Source: DASVAL01 sp035649575
Lineage (GTDB): Bacteria; Planctomycetota; UBA1135; UBA2386
Direction: 5' to 3'
Length of the DNA: 20,110 bases
Assembly: GCA_035649575.1 (NCBI GenBank)
Contig: DASRJH010000222.1
Location: 1 to 20,110 of the forward strand
Under the pieces are notes generated by a model. The model made no database searches. It was not told the DNA's origin and saw only the letters and a list, made by a program, of their open reading frames with translations. Positions 6,381 to 15,226 of the stretch are shown here, piece by piece; the stretch's first letter is position 1; each line of letters starts with the position of its first letter. The position numbers and the translations under genes are program-made.

Positions 6381-9300
6381 TCACTGCACCTCGACGATCA
6401 CCGTTGCCATGGCGCCTGGCTCGACGCGCAGCCGTTGCCACTGGTCGTCGCTCGACCGGTTGTCGGCGAACACCGCGAGCTCGCCGGCTGCGACCGTGAA
6501 GCGCGCGACGCCGTCCTGATCCGACTTGCTCGTCGCCATGCGGGCCTTCTCGCGGAACTCGTCGAGCGTCGCCGGCGGCGCACCATCACCGGTCCACGTC
6601 ATCGCGATGACTTCTGCGCGCGCCACCCGCTGCCCCGCGCGCGTCGTGTGCACGACCAGTGTCGCCGTCGGCGGCGCTGTGACGCGCACGACGTCGGCGC
6701 ACGGCACGTCGCACTGCAGGGGCACCTGCAGGCCATCGACGTCGATCGCACCCGTGAGCCGGCCCGGCGGGAAGGGCCCGAGCCGCACGCTGCCGTCCGC
6801 GCCAGTCTTGCCGCTGCCGTTCACGGACTCGGGCAGCAACGCGCCGGCCCCGTCGTTCGGCCGGCCTTCGACGGCTTCCCAGTGGACGTGGAAGCCCACT
6901 CGACGTGGCTGCCCATTGCCATCCGCTACGACGACGTCGACGAAGTGCTCGCCGAGCTGCAGCACCGTGTCGAGCTCCGTGACGCCTTCCGCGCGCGGGC
7001 AGAACCACCACGAGAAGTCGCGCAGGCGCACCCACAGCGTCGAGCCTGAGTGCCCTCTGCCGTTGAATCGCGGCCGATAGCCGAGCGCGATCCGGAAGCT
7101 GCCGTCGTCGCCGGTGACCGGGCCTTTGCGCGAGGGGTCGACGCGCGCGCCGGCGACGGGATTGGCACCGCTGAGCACCTTGCCGCGCACGACGCCGCTC
7201 ACCGCGATGCTGCGCAGGTCGAGCCACGTCGTACGGCCCGCGACGACCTCCGCTTCGGCGACGACGACCGGGTCGATGCGCGGATCGGTGTGGCAGCGCG
7301 CAACCTGGTACCGGCCCGGCGCGAGCCCCGGGAACGTCGCGAAGTCGTCTTTCGTGAGCGCGAGCATCACGGGCACGGCGTCGCCTGGCCGCATCACGCC
7401 GACGTACGTCGCATCGAGCAGACATACCTGCAGCACTCCGGCGCGCACGAGCTCGTGCTTCAGCTCGACGCATTCGCCCTCGGCGACGGCGATGTCCTCC
7501 CGGCGGTCGAACGACAACGCCGGCGTCGCGACCTCGACGCGCCACTCGCCCGGCGTGAGCCCGGGCAGCTCGTAGCGGCCGGCGTCGTCGCTGTGCGCGA
7601 TGACGGTCGCGATCGGGTTGTCGGGCCCGTTCTCGAACGGCGTGCCGAGTTGCCACACGCGCGCACCGCGCAGCACGAGGCCCGCCGGGAAGTTGCTCGT
7701 GCGTGGGGCGAGCACGGCGCGCACACGCACGCCGCGCACGGGCCGATCGCCGCACGTGATCGTGCCGCGGATCGCGCCGCCCGCGGCGACCGCGAGCGTC
7801 GCCGCCGTCGACTGGCCCGCAACGATGTTCACGAGCGGCAACTCGACGGAGTTCGGCCACGCTTCCTGGCTCCAGCCGGACATCCGCTTGGTCACGAGCC
7901 GGAGCCCCTGCTGCGTCGCGCGCGGCGCGTCGAGACTGACCGCGTACGTGCCGGCGGGCAGGCCGTCGATCGCGATCCGCTCGCCCTCGAGCCGGTAGTC
8001 GAGCGAACGGCCGCCGCCGACGCCGTACGCGCCGTACGCGCGGCTGCCGAGCGCGTGCAACGACAGCGCGGCGCCTGCGAGGCTGCCGGCCGGCGCACCG
8101 CTGAGGTGCAGGTCGAGCGAACCTGCCACGGCTACGACGACGCGCGCGTGCACGGGGTCGGTCTCCCACGTGCTGCTGAGACACGCGAAGCCGACGCGGC
8201 CGTCGTCCGTGGTAACCCACACGACGCCCATTGCCATGCCACGTCCGGTCACCGCGAAGCGGCCATCCGCTCCGCTGCGACCGGTGACCATCGGCGTGCG
8301 CAGGCTCCGCGCCGCCGCCTCGGGATCCGGTCCCTTGCGCGACCAAGTGAATACCTTCACGTCCGCGTCCGCGACCGGCTGCCCCAGAGTGTCCACGACC
8401 TGCACGCGCAGGTCGTCGCCGAACGTGGACGCCTCGGCGAGCATCAGGTTCACGGGTCCTTCGTTGGTGCCCGCGGCGACGATCACGACCTCGTCGGCGC
8501 GCGTCGCGTCGGCGCGCGCACGCAACCGGAACGGCCCCTCGAGCAGGCCCTCGAAGCGGAACAGTCCTTCGGCATCCGAAGTCGTCGTGCGCGCGGCGCC
8601 GCGATCGTCCTGGACGACGAGGCCCGGCGGCAGGTGGCCGGTCACCGGCATGGCTTCGACCGAGGCACCGGCCACCGGTCGCTGCATCGTGTCGACGACG
8701 ATGCCGAACACGTTGCCGGGCGCACGCTTGGCCGGGAAGACTCGCGGCTCCTTCGCGACATCTAGCACGGTGCCGGACGCCGTTCTCACGGGCGTCGCCG
8801 TCTCGCGCACGGGGGCAGGTGCGTTCGCGGCGGGCGGATCGGTTGCTCCTGGTCCCGCCGTGCTGCTCGCGGCCACCAGCGGTGCCGGAGCCGGTGTCTC
8901 GTCGGGCCACGCGACGAACAGCGCGAACAGGGCCACGGCGGCCAGGAGCAGGGACAGGGTGACCTTCTTCATCGTCATGAGCAGCAGCGGGGTTCCGATC
9001 AGCGACGGCGCGCCGAGCCACGGCGCGAGCGCGAGCCGCCACTGGTCGCGGTCGCTGCCGTGCTGTTCGTCGAGCCACGCGCGCACGTGCACGAGCGCGC
9101 GCGAGAGCCGTGTGCGCACCGTCGCGCCCGGGATGCCGAGCCGCTGCGCGATCGCACGCGGCGGCAGCCCTTCCCAGAACCGAAGCAGCAGGATCTCGCG
9201 GAACGGCGCGGGTGCTGCGAGCGCCGCGCGCACGACCCGTTCGCGCACCTGTTCGGCCGCGAGCACGGTCTCGGGCGACGGCGCGTCGGGCGCCGGCCCG

Positions 9301-9545
9301 CGTTGCTGTTCACGCACTCGCTGCCGCCGTCCCGTGCGGCGCGTGTTCGCTGCGAGGCGGTGCACGAGGGTCACGAGCCAGCCGCGCGGTGCCGTGTACA
9401 CGGGCGGTCCCGCTCGCAGCGTGCGCAACCAAACGTCCTGCACGAGGTCGTCGGCGCTCGTGCCATCGGCGCACAGCGCCTGCGCGAGCTCGCGCAGGAA
9501 GCCCGCGTGCTGCAACAGCTCGTCGATACCGGTCCGAGAGTTCAT
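6381..9545 (-). CDS. ECF sigma factor fused to a transmembrane helix and carboxypeptidase-regulatory-like domains
   Basis: 1054 residues in one uninterrupted frame. Residues about 15-65 are sigma region 2 (SADDLVQDVWLRTLRA, GWLVTLVHRLAANTRR) and 105-158 are region 4 (FREILLLRFWEGLPPRAIAQ, then GATVRTRLSRALVHVR). A single helix at about 195-213 follows basic MTMKK, so the sigma part should face the cytoplasm and the rest the outside. Beta-sandwich modules begin near 275 (GNVFGIVVDTMQRPVAGASV), 378 (VQVVDTLGQPVADADV), then GTITCGDRPVRGVRVRAV and GVVRGKVLSGANPVAGARV. Planctomycete ECF factors with long C-terminal extensions are known. No anti-sigma gene is adjacent. ATGs at 8978 and 8972, just before the helix, could start a separate secreted protein, but no ribosome site precedes them and no stop separates the parts. 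Target genes unknown. Confidence 0.85.
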   Translation of the reverse strand: MNSRTGIDELLQHAGFLRELAQALCADGTSADDLVQDVWLRTLRAGPPVYTAPRGWLVTLVHRLAANTRRTGRRQRVREQQRGPAPDAPSPETVLAAEQVRERVVRAALAAPAPFREILLLRFWEGLPPRAIAQRLGIPGATVRTRLSRALVHVRAWLDEQHGSDRDQWRLALAPWLGAPSLIGTPLLLMTMKKVTLSLLLAAVALFALFVAWPDETPAPAPLVAASSTAGPGATDPPAANAPAPVRETATPVRTASGTVLDVAKEPRVFPAKRAPGNVFGIVVDTMQRPVAGASVEAMPVTGHLPPGLVVQDDRGAARTTTSDAEGLFRFEGLLEGPFRLRARADATRADEVVIVAAGTNEGPVNLMLAEASTFGDDLRVQVVDTLGQPVADADVKVFTWSRKGPDPEAAARSLRTPMVTGRSGADGRFAVTGRGMAMGVVWVTTDDGRVGFACLSSTWETDPVHARVVVAVAGSLDLHLSGAPAGSLAGAALSLHALGSRAYGAYGVGGGRSLDYRLEGERIAIDGLPAGTYAVSLDAPRATQQGLRLVTKRMSGWSQEAWPNSVELPLVNIVAGQSTAATLAVAAGGAIRGTITCGDRPVRGVRVRAVLAPRTSNFPAGLVLRGARVWQLGTPFENGPDNPIATVIAHSDDAGRYELPGLTPGEWRVEVATPALSFDRREDIAVAEGECVELKHELVRAGVLQVCLLDATYVGVMRPGDAVPVMLALTKDDFATFPGLAPGRYQVARCHTDPRIDPVVVAEAEVVAGRTTWLDLRSIAVSGVVRGKVLSGANPVAGARVDPSRKGPVTGDDGSFRIALGYRPRFNGRGHSGSTLWVRLRDFSWWFCPRAEGVTELDTVLQLGEHFVDVVVADGNGQPRRVGFHVHWEAVEGRPNDGAGALLPESVNGSGKTGADGSVRLGPFPPGRLTGAIDVDGLQVPLQCDVPCADVVRVTAPPTATLVVHTTRAGQRVARAEVIAMTWTGDGAPPATLDEFREKARMATSKSDQDGVARFTVAAGELAVFADNRSSDDQWQRLRVEPGAMATVIVEVQ

Positions 9546-9626
9546 GCCGTGGCCAATGACACCGCACCGCGCGGATCGTTCCGCGAAACGGCGGCGCTGG
9601 CAACCGGCGATCGCCGCAGCGGCTCG

Positions 9627-10100
9627 CTACCGCGGCGCGGCACCCGGCGCGCGCGCTTGTCCCCACAGCGGGTCGGTCCAGATCCTGTCCCACTTGCCGA
9701 GGTCGAGCGGCGTGGTCTGGTTGCTCTCGCTGAAGATGCCGCGCAGTTCGCCGTCGGCGAAGAACGCCATGCGGGACGACTCGGGCTGCTCGGGGTAGCC
9801 CTCGTAGTCGGGCTTGAACCAGTAGTCGACGCGCCAGCCGTGGTGATAACCGAACGAGTGTTTCCTGCCGTCGACCTGCGGCTCCCAGTGCCACAGCGCG
9901 ACGCGGTCCTGCACCGGCGCGGCGAAGCGGAACGCCGACGGGCCCGCGATCCTGTACTTCTGGTTGATCAGGCCGTCGTTCTGCATGCGGATAACCTCCT
10001 GGTGGTCCGCGCGCAGCGGCGGCAACTTCGGCGCGGAATCACCGCACGCGGAAAGCCACACGAGGCAGAGTGCCGAGCAGACGAGGTGGCGCGTCTTCAT
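9627..10100 (-). CDS. Lipoprotein of unknown function
   Basis: 157 residues from ATG 10100; ATG 10112 is an alternative that adds MTTA. The N-terminus has a basic end, a hydrophobic core and the lipobox LSAC at residues 16-19, followed by GDSAP, so it is predicted to be lipidated at Cys19. The mature part is aromatic-rich (VALWHWEPQVDGRKHSFGYH, WRVDYWFKPDYEGYP, WDRIWTDPLWG). No family is recognised. It starts about 51 bp behind the C25-like gene and ends 81 bp before the sigma fusion, all on the same strand. Confidence 0.75.
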   Translation of the reverse strand: MKTRHLVCSALCLVWLSACGDSAPKLPPLRADHQEVIRMQNDGLINQKYRIAGPSAFRFAAPVQDRVALWHWEPQVDGRKHSFGYHHGWRVDYWFKPDYEGYPEQPESSRMAFFADGELRGIFSESNQTTPLDLGKWDRIWTDPLWGQARAPGAAPR

Positions 10101-10151
10101 CGCCGTTGTCATCGGCCGCGCGGGGTGCGCCGATGAAGTGCGCGCGGCGGT

Positions 10152-11996
10152 TCACTTCGGCAGGCGCAGCGTCCAGTCGCCGACCACGGACCAGAAGTAC
10201 GAACGTTTGCGCCCGATGTCGTCGCCGACCTCGTTCCAGTTCTTTGTGTCGCCTTCGATCGCGAAGTAGCGGCGCCACGCCTCGCCGAACGTCGCGCCGG
10301 CGGCGAGCGCTTCGCAGAAGCCGCGCGGTTCGTCGTAGAAGACCTTCGCGCGGCCGACGATCGCGAGACAGGGCGTGAAGAACAGGATCGACTCGGCGTG
10401 CGCGCGCAGTCCGTACTGCGGATCGTCGTACGCGCGTTCGACGGACGCCGGCGGCGATATCGCTTCGCAGCCCATGTGAATCAGCAGATACGGGACGCCT
10501 CGGGCGTGCTCCTTCGTGTAGAGCGCACGGTAGAACGTGAAGTCCGCACGGCCGCTTCGATGGTCGCGCCAGCTCGGCACCAGTTGCTCGCCGTCCTTCA
10601 CCCAATGCCACGGTTGCCCGAGCTCCTTCTCGAGCGCGTCCGCGTCGCTCTTGGCGAACGCCGCCCCCCACGGGTCGCTGTGCGCGCGCAGCGTGCGCAG
10701 CACCGCCGGCAGCTGCAGCCAGCGCCGCAGCGCGAGCAGGTCGGCTCCATCCGGGATGTCGTAGCCGGGCTCGGCGAAGCCAGCCCACGCAGGATCGGCG
10801 GCGCGCAGCGAGCCCATGCCGGAACCGAGCCCGTGGGCGATCGACGCAGGGCGACGCTGCTCGGCGGGCACACCGTTCGTGCGGAACGCATGGTTCCGAT
10901 CGAAGTACGCAGTCAGCAGTTGCTGCTCGAGGCGCCCGTCGTAGTGCCAGGCCACCGGTGCCGGAGGGTCGCCACCGCTGCCGCGCCGCGCAGCGGGTTG
11001 ATGCATGATGCGGAACGAGGCCATGAAGTCGGCGCCTGGCTCCGGCCGTAGCTCGAACGCATCGTCGTCGGGTCGCCACGCAATGCCGCGTGCGTCGATG
11101 CGCGAGATCGAGATCTCCGGTTGCGCGAGTGGATTGCCGAGCAGCTTGTCGGCGGCAGCGCACTCGTGGTCGCGATCGGCTGCGTCGAGCGCGACCGCGA
11201 ACGCTTCCTTGTCGGCGACGGCCGCGCCGTCGCGCACGTGGAACACGTCGACGACCTTCAGCTCGCTGATCTGCATCGCGACGCACGCGCCGCCGGCGTC
11301 CGGCACCTGCTCGCCGAACACCGCGGTCACCGACGGCAGCACCGCGGGGCCCGGCACGTAGACGTCCTCCCACGCGCCGTCGAGGTCCGCGAGCACGATG
11401 TCGCAGCGGTGCGCGACGATCTCCGGCACGCAGCGCACGTTCGTGGTCTTCGCATCGATCGAGACGGGCTTGCCGTCCTTGCCCAGCAGCGACAGTGGCT
11501 CGTTGCGCCGCCAGTTGCACGTGCGCACGAGCAGCGCATCGGGGAAGTGGCCGACGAGCACCGCGCCCGCCATCGGCGTCGATGCATGCAGCCGCTGAAA
11601 CAACCGTCGCATCGCGAGCACCGTGCGGCCGTCCTGGTGCGGCGGGCCTCTGTGCATGCTCGCGTCGATCACAAGCGTGCGGAACCCTTCAGCCGCGACG
11701 TCCGTCGCGAAGCGCAGCACGCGTTCGCGCAGCTCATCTGCCGGCTCTGGTCCGACGCGGGAACGCGCCACTTCTGGTGCAGGAACGAGCAGCAGACTCG
11801 CTTCGACGACGATCACGACGAGCGGCGCCTTGGGCTCGCCGATCTCGCGCAGCCACTCGAGCCGCTCGATCTCGAAGATGCCGTCGCTGTTCACGTCGTG
11901 CGGCGCGAACGCCTTCACGACGTCGGCCAGCTGTGACTGTGCACCGAGCGGCGATGCCAGCGCGGCGACCGCGGCTGCGAGCAGCTCACGGCGCAT
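10152..11996 (-). CDS. Secreted gingipain-like (peptidase C25-like) protein
   Basis: 614 residues. A signal peptide covers 1-19 (LGA|Q20) and an EF-hand-like DVNSDGIFE lies at 34-42. Marks of the C25 fold are PLVVIVVEASLL (58-69), the strand GAVLVGHFPDALLVRT (144-159), CDIVLADLDGAWED (198-211), PEISISRIDARGI (293-305) and LEQQLLTAYFDRNHAFR (356-372). Towards the end YLLIHMGCEAIS places His507 and Cys510 close together, then GEAWRRYF. In clan CD peptidases a His-Gly and a later Cys are catalytic, but I cannot pair them surely here, so activity is uncertain. It overlaps the MmcQ-like gene by 11 nt, suggesting translational coupling. A relic of its 3' end lies at 2609-2753. Confidence 0.75.
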   Translation of the reverse strand: MRRELLAAAVAALASPLGAQSQLADVVKAFAPHDVNSDGIFEIERLEWLREIGEPKAPLVVIVVEASLLLVPAPEVARSRVGPEPADELRERVLRFATDVAAEGFRTLVIDASMHRGPPHQDGRTVLAMRRLFQRLHASTPMAGAVLVGHFPDALLVRTCNWRRNEPLSLLGKDGKPVSIDAKTTNVRCVPEIVAHRCDIVLADLDGAWEDVYVPGPAVLPSVTAVFGEQVPDAGGACVAMQISELKVVDVFHVRDGAAVADKEAFAVALDAADRDHECAAADKLLGNPLAQPEISISRIDARGIAWRPDDDAFELRPEPGADFMASFRIMHQPAARRGSGGDPPAPVAWHYDGRLEQQLLTAYFDRNHAFRTNGVPAEQRRPASIAHGLGSGMGSLRAADPAWAGFAEPGYDIPDGADLLALRRWLQLPAVLRTLRAHSDPWGAAFAKSDADALEKELGQPWHWVKDGEQLVPSWRDHRSGRADFTFYRALYTKEHARGVPYLLIHMGCEAISPPASVERAYDDPQYGLRAHAESILFFTPCLAIVGRAKVFYDEPRGFCEALAAGATFGEAWRRYFAIEGDTKNWNEVGDDIGRKRSYFWSVVGDWTLRLPK

Positions 11997-12450
11997 GACG
12001 CGTGCGCCCGTTCTTCGCGGCGGCTTTCTTCTGTGGTGTCCTGGCGGCGACCTTCGCGGCGCGAGGCCGTGTGCCGCTGGCAGCCTTCGCTGCGGGCCCG
12101 ACGTCGAGTTCCTTCACGCGCTTCTTGGGCGCGATGAGCCGGTAGCTCTCGACGATGAAGTGCTCGACCTCCGACCAGTCGGGCTTCGCGCCGAGCTTCA
12201 TGTCGATGCCGCCGTACTTGCCCACGTACTTGGCGATCGAGAACCGCGGGTCGGACTCGACCAGTATGGACTGCTTGTCGAGCGTGGTGCGGATGCCGAT
12301 GCACATCTCGCCGTCGTCGTCGCGGCCCCAGCCGACGAAGATCTTGCCGTCGACCTTGCAGTGGATGCTGCCCCACGGCCAGTCCTCGTAAGCGCCAGGG
12401 AGCTTCAGGGTGATCGCGAGGAGGCGGTCGTGCATGGGATCGGCGGTCAT
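11986..12450 (-). CDS. MmcQ/YjbR family protein
   Basis: 154 residues from ATG 12450; ATGs at 12465 and 12435 are alternatives, and none has a clear ribosome site. The body matches the MmcQ/YjbR fold: LLAITLKLPGAYEDWPWGSI, KVDGKIFVGWGRDD, then MKLGAKPDWSEVEHFIVESY. This family is described as DNA-binding-like, but its role is not well established. The C-terminus is a basic Ala/Lys/Arg tail (KAASGTRPRAAKVAARTPQK), a frequent add-on in nucleic-acid-binding proteins. Cytoplasmic. The stop overlaps the start of the C25-like gene by 11 nt. Confidence 0.85.
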   Translation of the reverse strand: MTADPMHDRLLAITLKLPGAYEDWPWGSIHCKVDGKIFVGWGRDDDGEMCIGIRTTLDKQSILVESDPRFSIAKYVGKYGGIDMKLGAKPDWSEVEHFIVESYRLIAPKKRVKELDVGPAAKAASGTRPRAAKVAARTPQKKAAAKNGRTRHAP

Positions 12451-12516
12451 GCCGGCAGGATACATGCGCGACGCGTCACCTGTCGCGAACTGCCCGGTCG
12501 GCGTCGAGCGCAGCCG

Positions 12517-14685
12517 CTACTTCGCGGCTTGCAGCTGCTCGGCGGCCTGCCGCAGGATCTCCGCATCGCGCGGCGTCGCGTTCTTCGCGAGCTCCTGGAT
12601 CCGCTGCAGCGATGCCGTGTGCTTCCTCGCGGCGAGGCACAGCGCGGCGAGGGCCTGCGTCGAGGCCTTGCGCGCGTCGAGCACGGGGTCGCCCGGATGG
12701 ACCATCACCATGCCGCCGGGCGCGATGAGCTCCTCGTCGCGCACCTGGCGCGGTGCGAAGCGTCCGTCGAGCGCCGCGATGAGCACGTCGCACGCCGCTT
12801 CGCTCGGATCGTCGCGCAGTTGCTGCAGCATGCGCGCGCGGTTCCACGGTTGCGGGCTCCGCAGCGCCGCGGGTGCTATGATCGGAAGCGCTTCGGCGCG
12901 CCGTGCGGGCGCGAGCTGTTCGCCTTCTCTCGTGACCCAGACAGCCGCAAGGCCGAGCGCCGCACGTTCGTCGGCGCGACAACGCGCGTGCACCCCGTTC
13001 CATGCGGTATCGCCCTTCAGCGACTCGACGGCTCCTGCGAGCAACGCCTGGTCGAACTCGTCCGGTGCGTCCCACGCGCCTTCGTGGCAACCGAGCAGCC
13101 GCAGCTGCGTGAAGCCGCCGTCCGTTGCAGCGGCGGCGGCCGCCTGCTTCAGCCACTCCTCACGCAGCGCGTCGAGGTCGGCGTCGTCCGCGACCTTCGC
13201 GCCGAACACCGCGGCGCGCAGCCGCGCGCGGCGTGGCCCTGCTTCCCTGCGCGCCTGCGAGCGGCGGCGCTCGAACATCGGGCGATCGTCGCCGTGGTCG
13301 GACAGCCACTGCACGAGCCCTTCGGCCGCCTCGCGGGTAAGCAAGGCGTCGCTGCTCCAAAGGCCGTCGGCCCACCTGATCGAGGCCCCGTGGTGCACGC
13401 CGATCGACGCGATCTCCTTGCCCGCCTTGAAGAACATCAGCGTCGGGCTGCCGCAGCACATGCAGTGGAAGTCGGACCCGTCCTCGACGACATGCAGCAA
13501 CGGCAGCACCTTGGCGATGTCATCCGGCGCGGTGGTGTCGAAGAGCACCTTTTCGCTCGCTTCGTCGCGATGGCAGGTGCCACGGGTGCGCAGCACGAGC
13601 CGATCGGCCGTCGCGAGCAAGGTCTGCAGCTGCTCGTCGTCGACCTCGCCGTCGATCGCGCACTCGGGGTGTGCCTTGCGGAACGCCCGCTGCTGCGCAG
13701 CCGGGACGCCGCAGCCCTGCAGATACAACGTGCGCAGACGGTCGAAGCCCGTCGCTGGCAGCTCGCCGATCGGCGTGAACATGAGCTCGATGTGCTCGAG
13801 CCGGGGCAGCCCGGCGAGCGGCGCGAGCGAACGCGGTGGCACGTCGTCCGCGTCAGGTCCCCAACAGTAGACACGACGCAGCTCGGTCATGCCGCGGAGC
13901 AGCTCGAATGTCGCGAGCGGAAAGTCCTTCGCGGCGAACGAACGCAGCTCGCGGAACCCTTCGACGATCTCGGTGCCGACGAGACGGGGCTGTTCGCAGT
14001 GGAAGACGCGCAGCAGGACAGCGCTCGCGAACGGGCGGATGTCGATCTTCGTGAAGCCGCAGTACTGCCCGCCGAGGTAGAGCGTGCGCAGGTTCGTGAG
14101 CTTCGCGGCGGCCGTCAGGTCGCCGAAGCCCTCACTGGTCTCGTAGCACAGCGCGAGGTGGTGGATCCCAGACGGCAACGCGGGCAGTGCGCGCTGTTCG
14201 CCGATGGCCGTTCCGTCGGTGACGACCAGCGGCACGCTCGGATCGAGCGCGCCGACCGCTGCCGCGACGGCGTCGTCCCAGTGCAGCACGACGACGCCGA
14301 GCAGTTCGCGCCGCGTGGCTTCGTCCGATTCGACAAGGCGCTTGCTGTCCAGCACGGCGATCTGCTCTCGATCGCCGCGCCGCAGCCTCACGCGGCCGTT
14401 TTCCTTCGTCTCGTCGAAGAACTCGTAGTGGCCGGGTTCCGCGAGGCGCACGAGGCAGTCCGTTTTGGCTTGGACCCAGACCAGATCGCCGGCGGCCGGG
14501 GCTCCCGGCGTGCCTTGCAGCGACACGATGCCGCTGCGCACGTCCAGTGCGAATCCGAATCCCGTTGGCTTGCCATCGAGGGCGAACGTGTAGCCGCCCT
14601 GCGCCGGCAAGAACCCTGCGAGCAGCGCGACCAGCGAAGACGCTGCAGAGTGAACGGACTGACTCTGACGCGAGCGGGAGGACAT
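12517..14685 (-). CDS. Secreted leucine-rich-repeat protein with a Cys-rich motif
   Basis: 722 residues from ATG 14685; GTG 14691 is two codons upstream. The signal peptide ends LPA|Q29. Leucine-rich repeats run from about 180 to 335, for example LTNLRTLYLGGQYCGF, FRELRSFAAKDFPL, MTELRRVYCWGPD and LPRLEHIELMFTPI. A segment with HCMCCGSPTLMFFKAG and SIGVHHGASIRW follows, which may bind metal or form disulfides. The last 250 residues are helical and HEAT-like (MLQQLRDDPSEAACDVLIAA). No enzyme motif is seen. It precedes the MmcQ-like gene and follows the GspG-like gene by about 32 bp on the same strand. A scaffold or binding role is inferred from the repeats only. Confidence 0.8.
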   Translation of the reverse strand: MSSRSRQSQSVHSAASSLVALLAGFLPAQGGYTFALDGKPTGFGFALDVRSGIVSLQGTPGAPAAGDLVWVQAKTDCLVRLAEPGHYEFFDETKENGRVRLRRGDREQIAVLDSKRLVESDEATRRELLGVVVLHWDDAVAAAVGALDPSVPLVVTDGTAIGEQRALPALPSGIHHLALCYETSEGFGDLTAAAKLTNLRTLYLGGQYCGFTKIDIRPFASAVLLRVFHCEQPRLVGTEIVEGFRELRSFAAKDFPLATFELLRGMTELRRVYCWGPDADDVPPRSLAPLAGLPRLEHIELMFTPIGELPATGFDRLRTLYLQGCGVPAAQQRAFRKAHPECAIDGEVDDEQLQTLLATADRLVLRTRGTCHRDEASEKVLFDTTAPDDIAKVLPLLHVVEDGSDFHCMCCGSPTLMFFKAGKEIASIGVHHGASIRWADGLWSSDALLTREAAEGLVQWLSDHGDDRPMFERRRSQARREAGPRRARLRAAVFGAKVADDADLDALREEWLKQAAAAAATDGGFTQLRLLGCHEGAWDAPDEFDQALLAGAVESLKGDTAWNGVHARCRADERAALGLAAVWVTREGEQLAPARRAEALPIIAPAALRSPQPWNRARMLQQLRDDPSEAACDVLIAALDGRFAPRQVRDEELIAPGGMVMVHPGDPVLDARKASTQALAALCLAARKHTASLQRIQELAKNATPRDAEILRQAAEQLQAAK

Positions 14686-14717
14686 TGGCACGATGTTGCC
14701 AGATCACCGCACAGTCG

Positions 14718-15110
14718 TCACCGGGGTGGTTGACGGGCCGCGCGTGCCGACACGTCGTCGCCGTCGCCGAATACACCGTTCGGGCCCGCGCTTACGACGA
14801 ACGTCGCGCGCCGCCCCATGACTTGATCGCGCAGCTCGTAGTCGTGGCCCCAGGGGTCGATCGGCAGCTCCAGCAAGTGCCGCATTCCGGTTGCGTCCGC
14901 GGTCACGAGCTCGTGCAACGACGCCGGCGAATGACCATGTCGGCGCCGCCACGACCGTACCGCGTCGGCAAGGAGTCTCATCTCCGAGTCGGCCTTCGCC
15001 ACTCTGGCTACATCGCCGTTCTGCGGCGGCACGCACGTAGCCTCCGCGCACCAGCCGAGCAGGATCGCGAGCAGCGCGATTCGCACCCACGTCGCTCGCC
15101 GCGTGGACAT
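14718..15110 (-). CDS. Secreted protein with type II secretion GspG-like C-terminal domain
   Basis: 130 residues. The N-terminus is a hydrophobic signal or anchor (WVRIALLAILLGWCAEA), not a prepilin leader, and the GFTLIE-type motif of GspG is absent. A helix follows (DSEMRLLADAVRSWRRRHGH), then LPIDPWGHDYELRD and the Gly/Asp segment SAGPNGVFGDGDDVS, which match the C-terminal domain of the major pseudopilin GspG, including its calcium-binding loop region. It is short and is not surrounded by secretion genes, so it is unlikely to be the pseudopilin itself. It lies 116 bp downstream of modA on the same strand, with no visible functional link. Confidence 0.75.
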   Translation of the reverse strand: MSTRRATWVRIALLAILLGWCAEATCVPPQNGDVARVAKADSEMRLLADAVRSWRRRHGHSPASLHELVTADATGMRHLLELPIDPWGHDYELRDQVMGRRATFVVSAGPNGVFGDGDDVSARAARQPPR

Positions 15111-15226
15111 GGCTCGTGGGACGCCTCGATGCGCCCGCTATTCCGGCGCAGCGAGGACGAGCCGTTGCTCGCCATGCACGTGGTGCGCGTCGCGTCTCGT
15201 GCGCGCGACCTGGCACCAGTTCCGAC

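Noticed and set aside
2843..6499. A 1218-codon open frame on the + strand
   Set aside because: It is antisense to the HEAT, DUF7832-like and secreted-protein genes, is Arg/Ala/Gly-rich with no domain, and arises from the high GC content.
8021..8041. Short tandem repeat in the sigma fusion gene
   Set aside because: Two copies of a GCCGTACGC-like unit encode AYGAYG; it is too short to be a repeat element.
7050..8765. A 571-codon open frame on the + strand
   Set aside because: It is antisense to the beta-sandwich part of the sigma fusion and shows the His/Arg/Asp-rich composition typical of a GC-driven shadow frame.
11623..14733. A 1036-codon open frame on the + strand
   Set aside because: It lies antisense to the LRR, MmcQ-like and C25-like genes, which have clear domains, signal peptides and proper starts.
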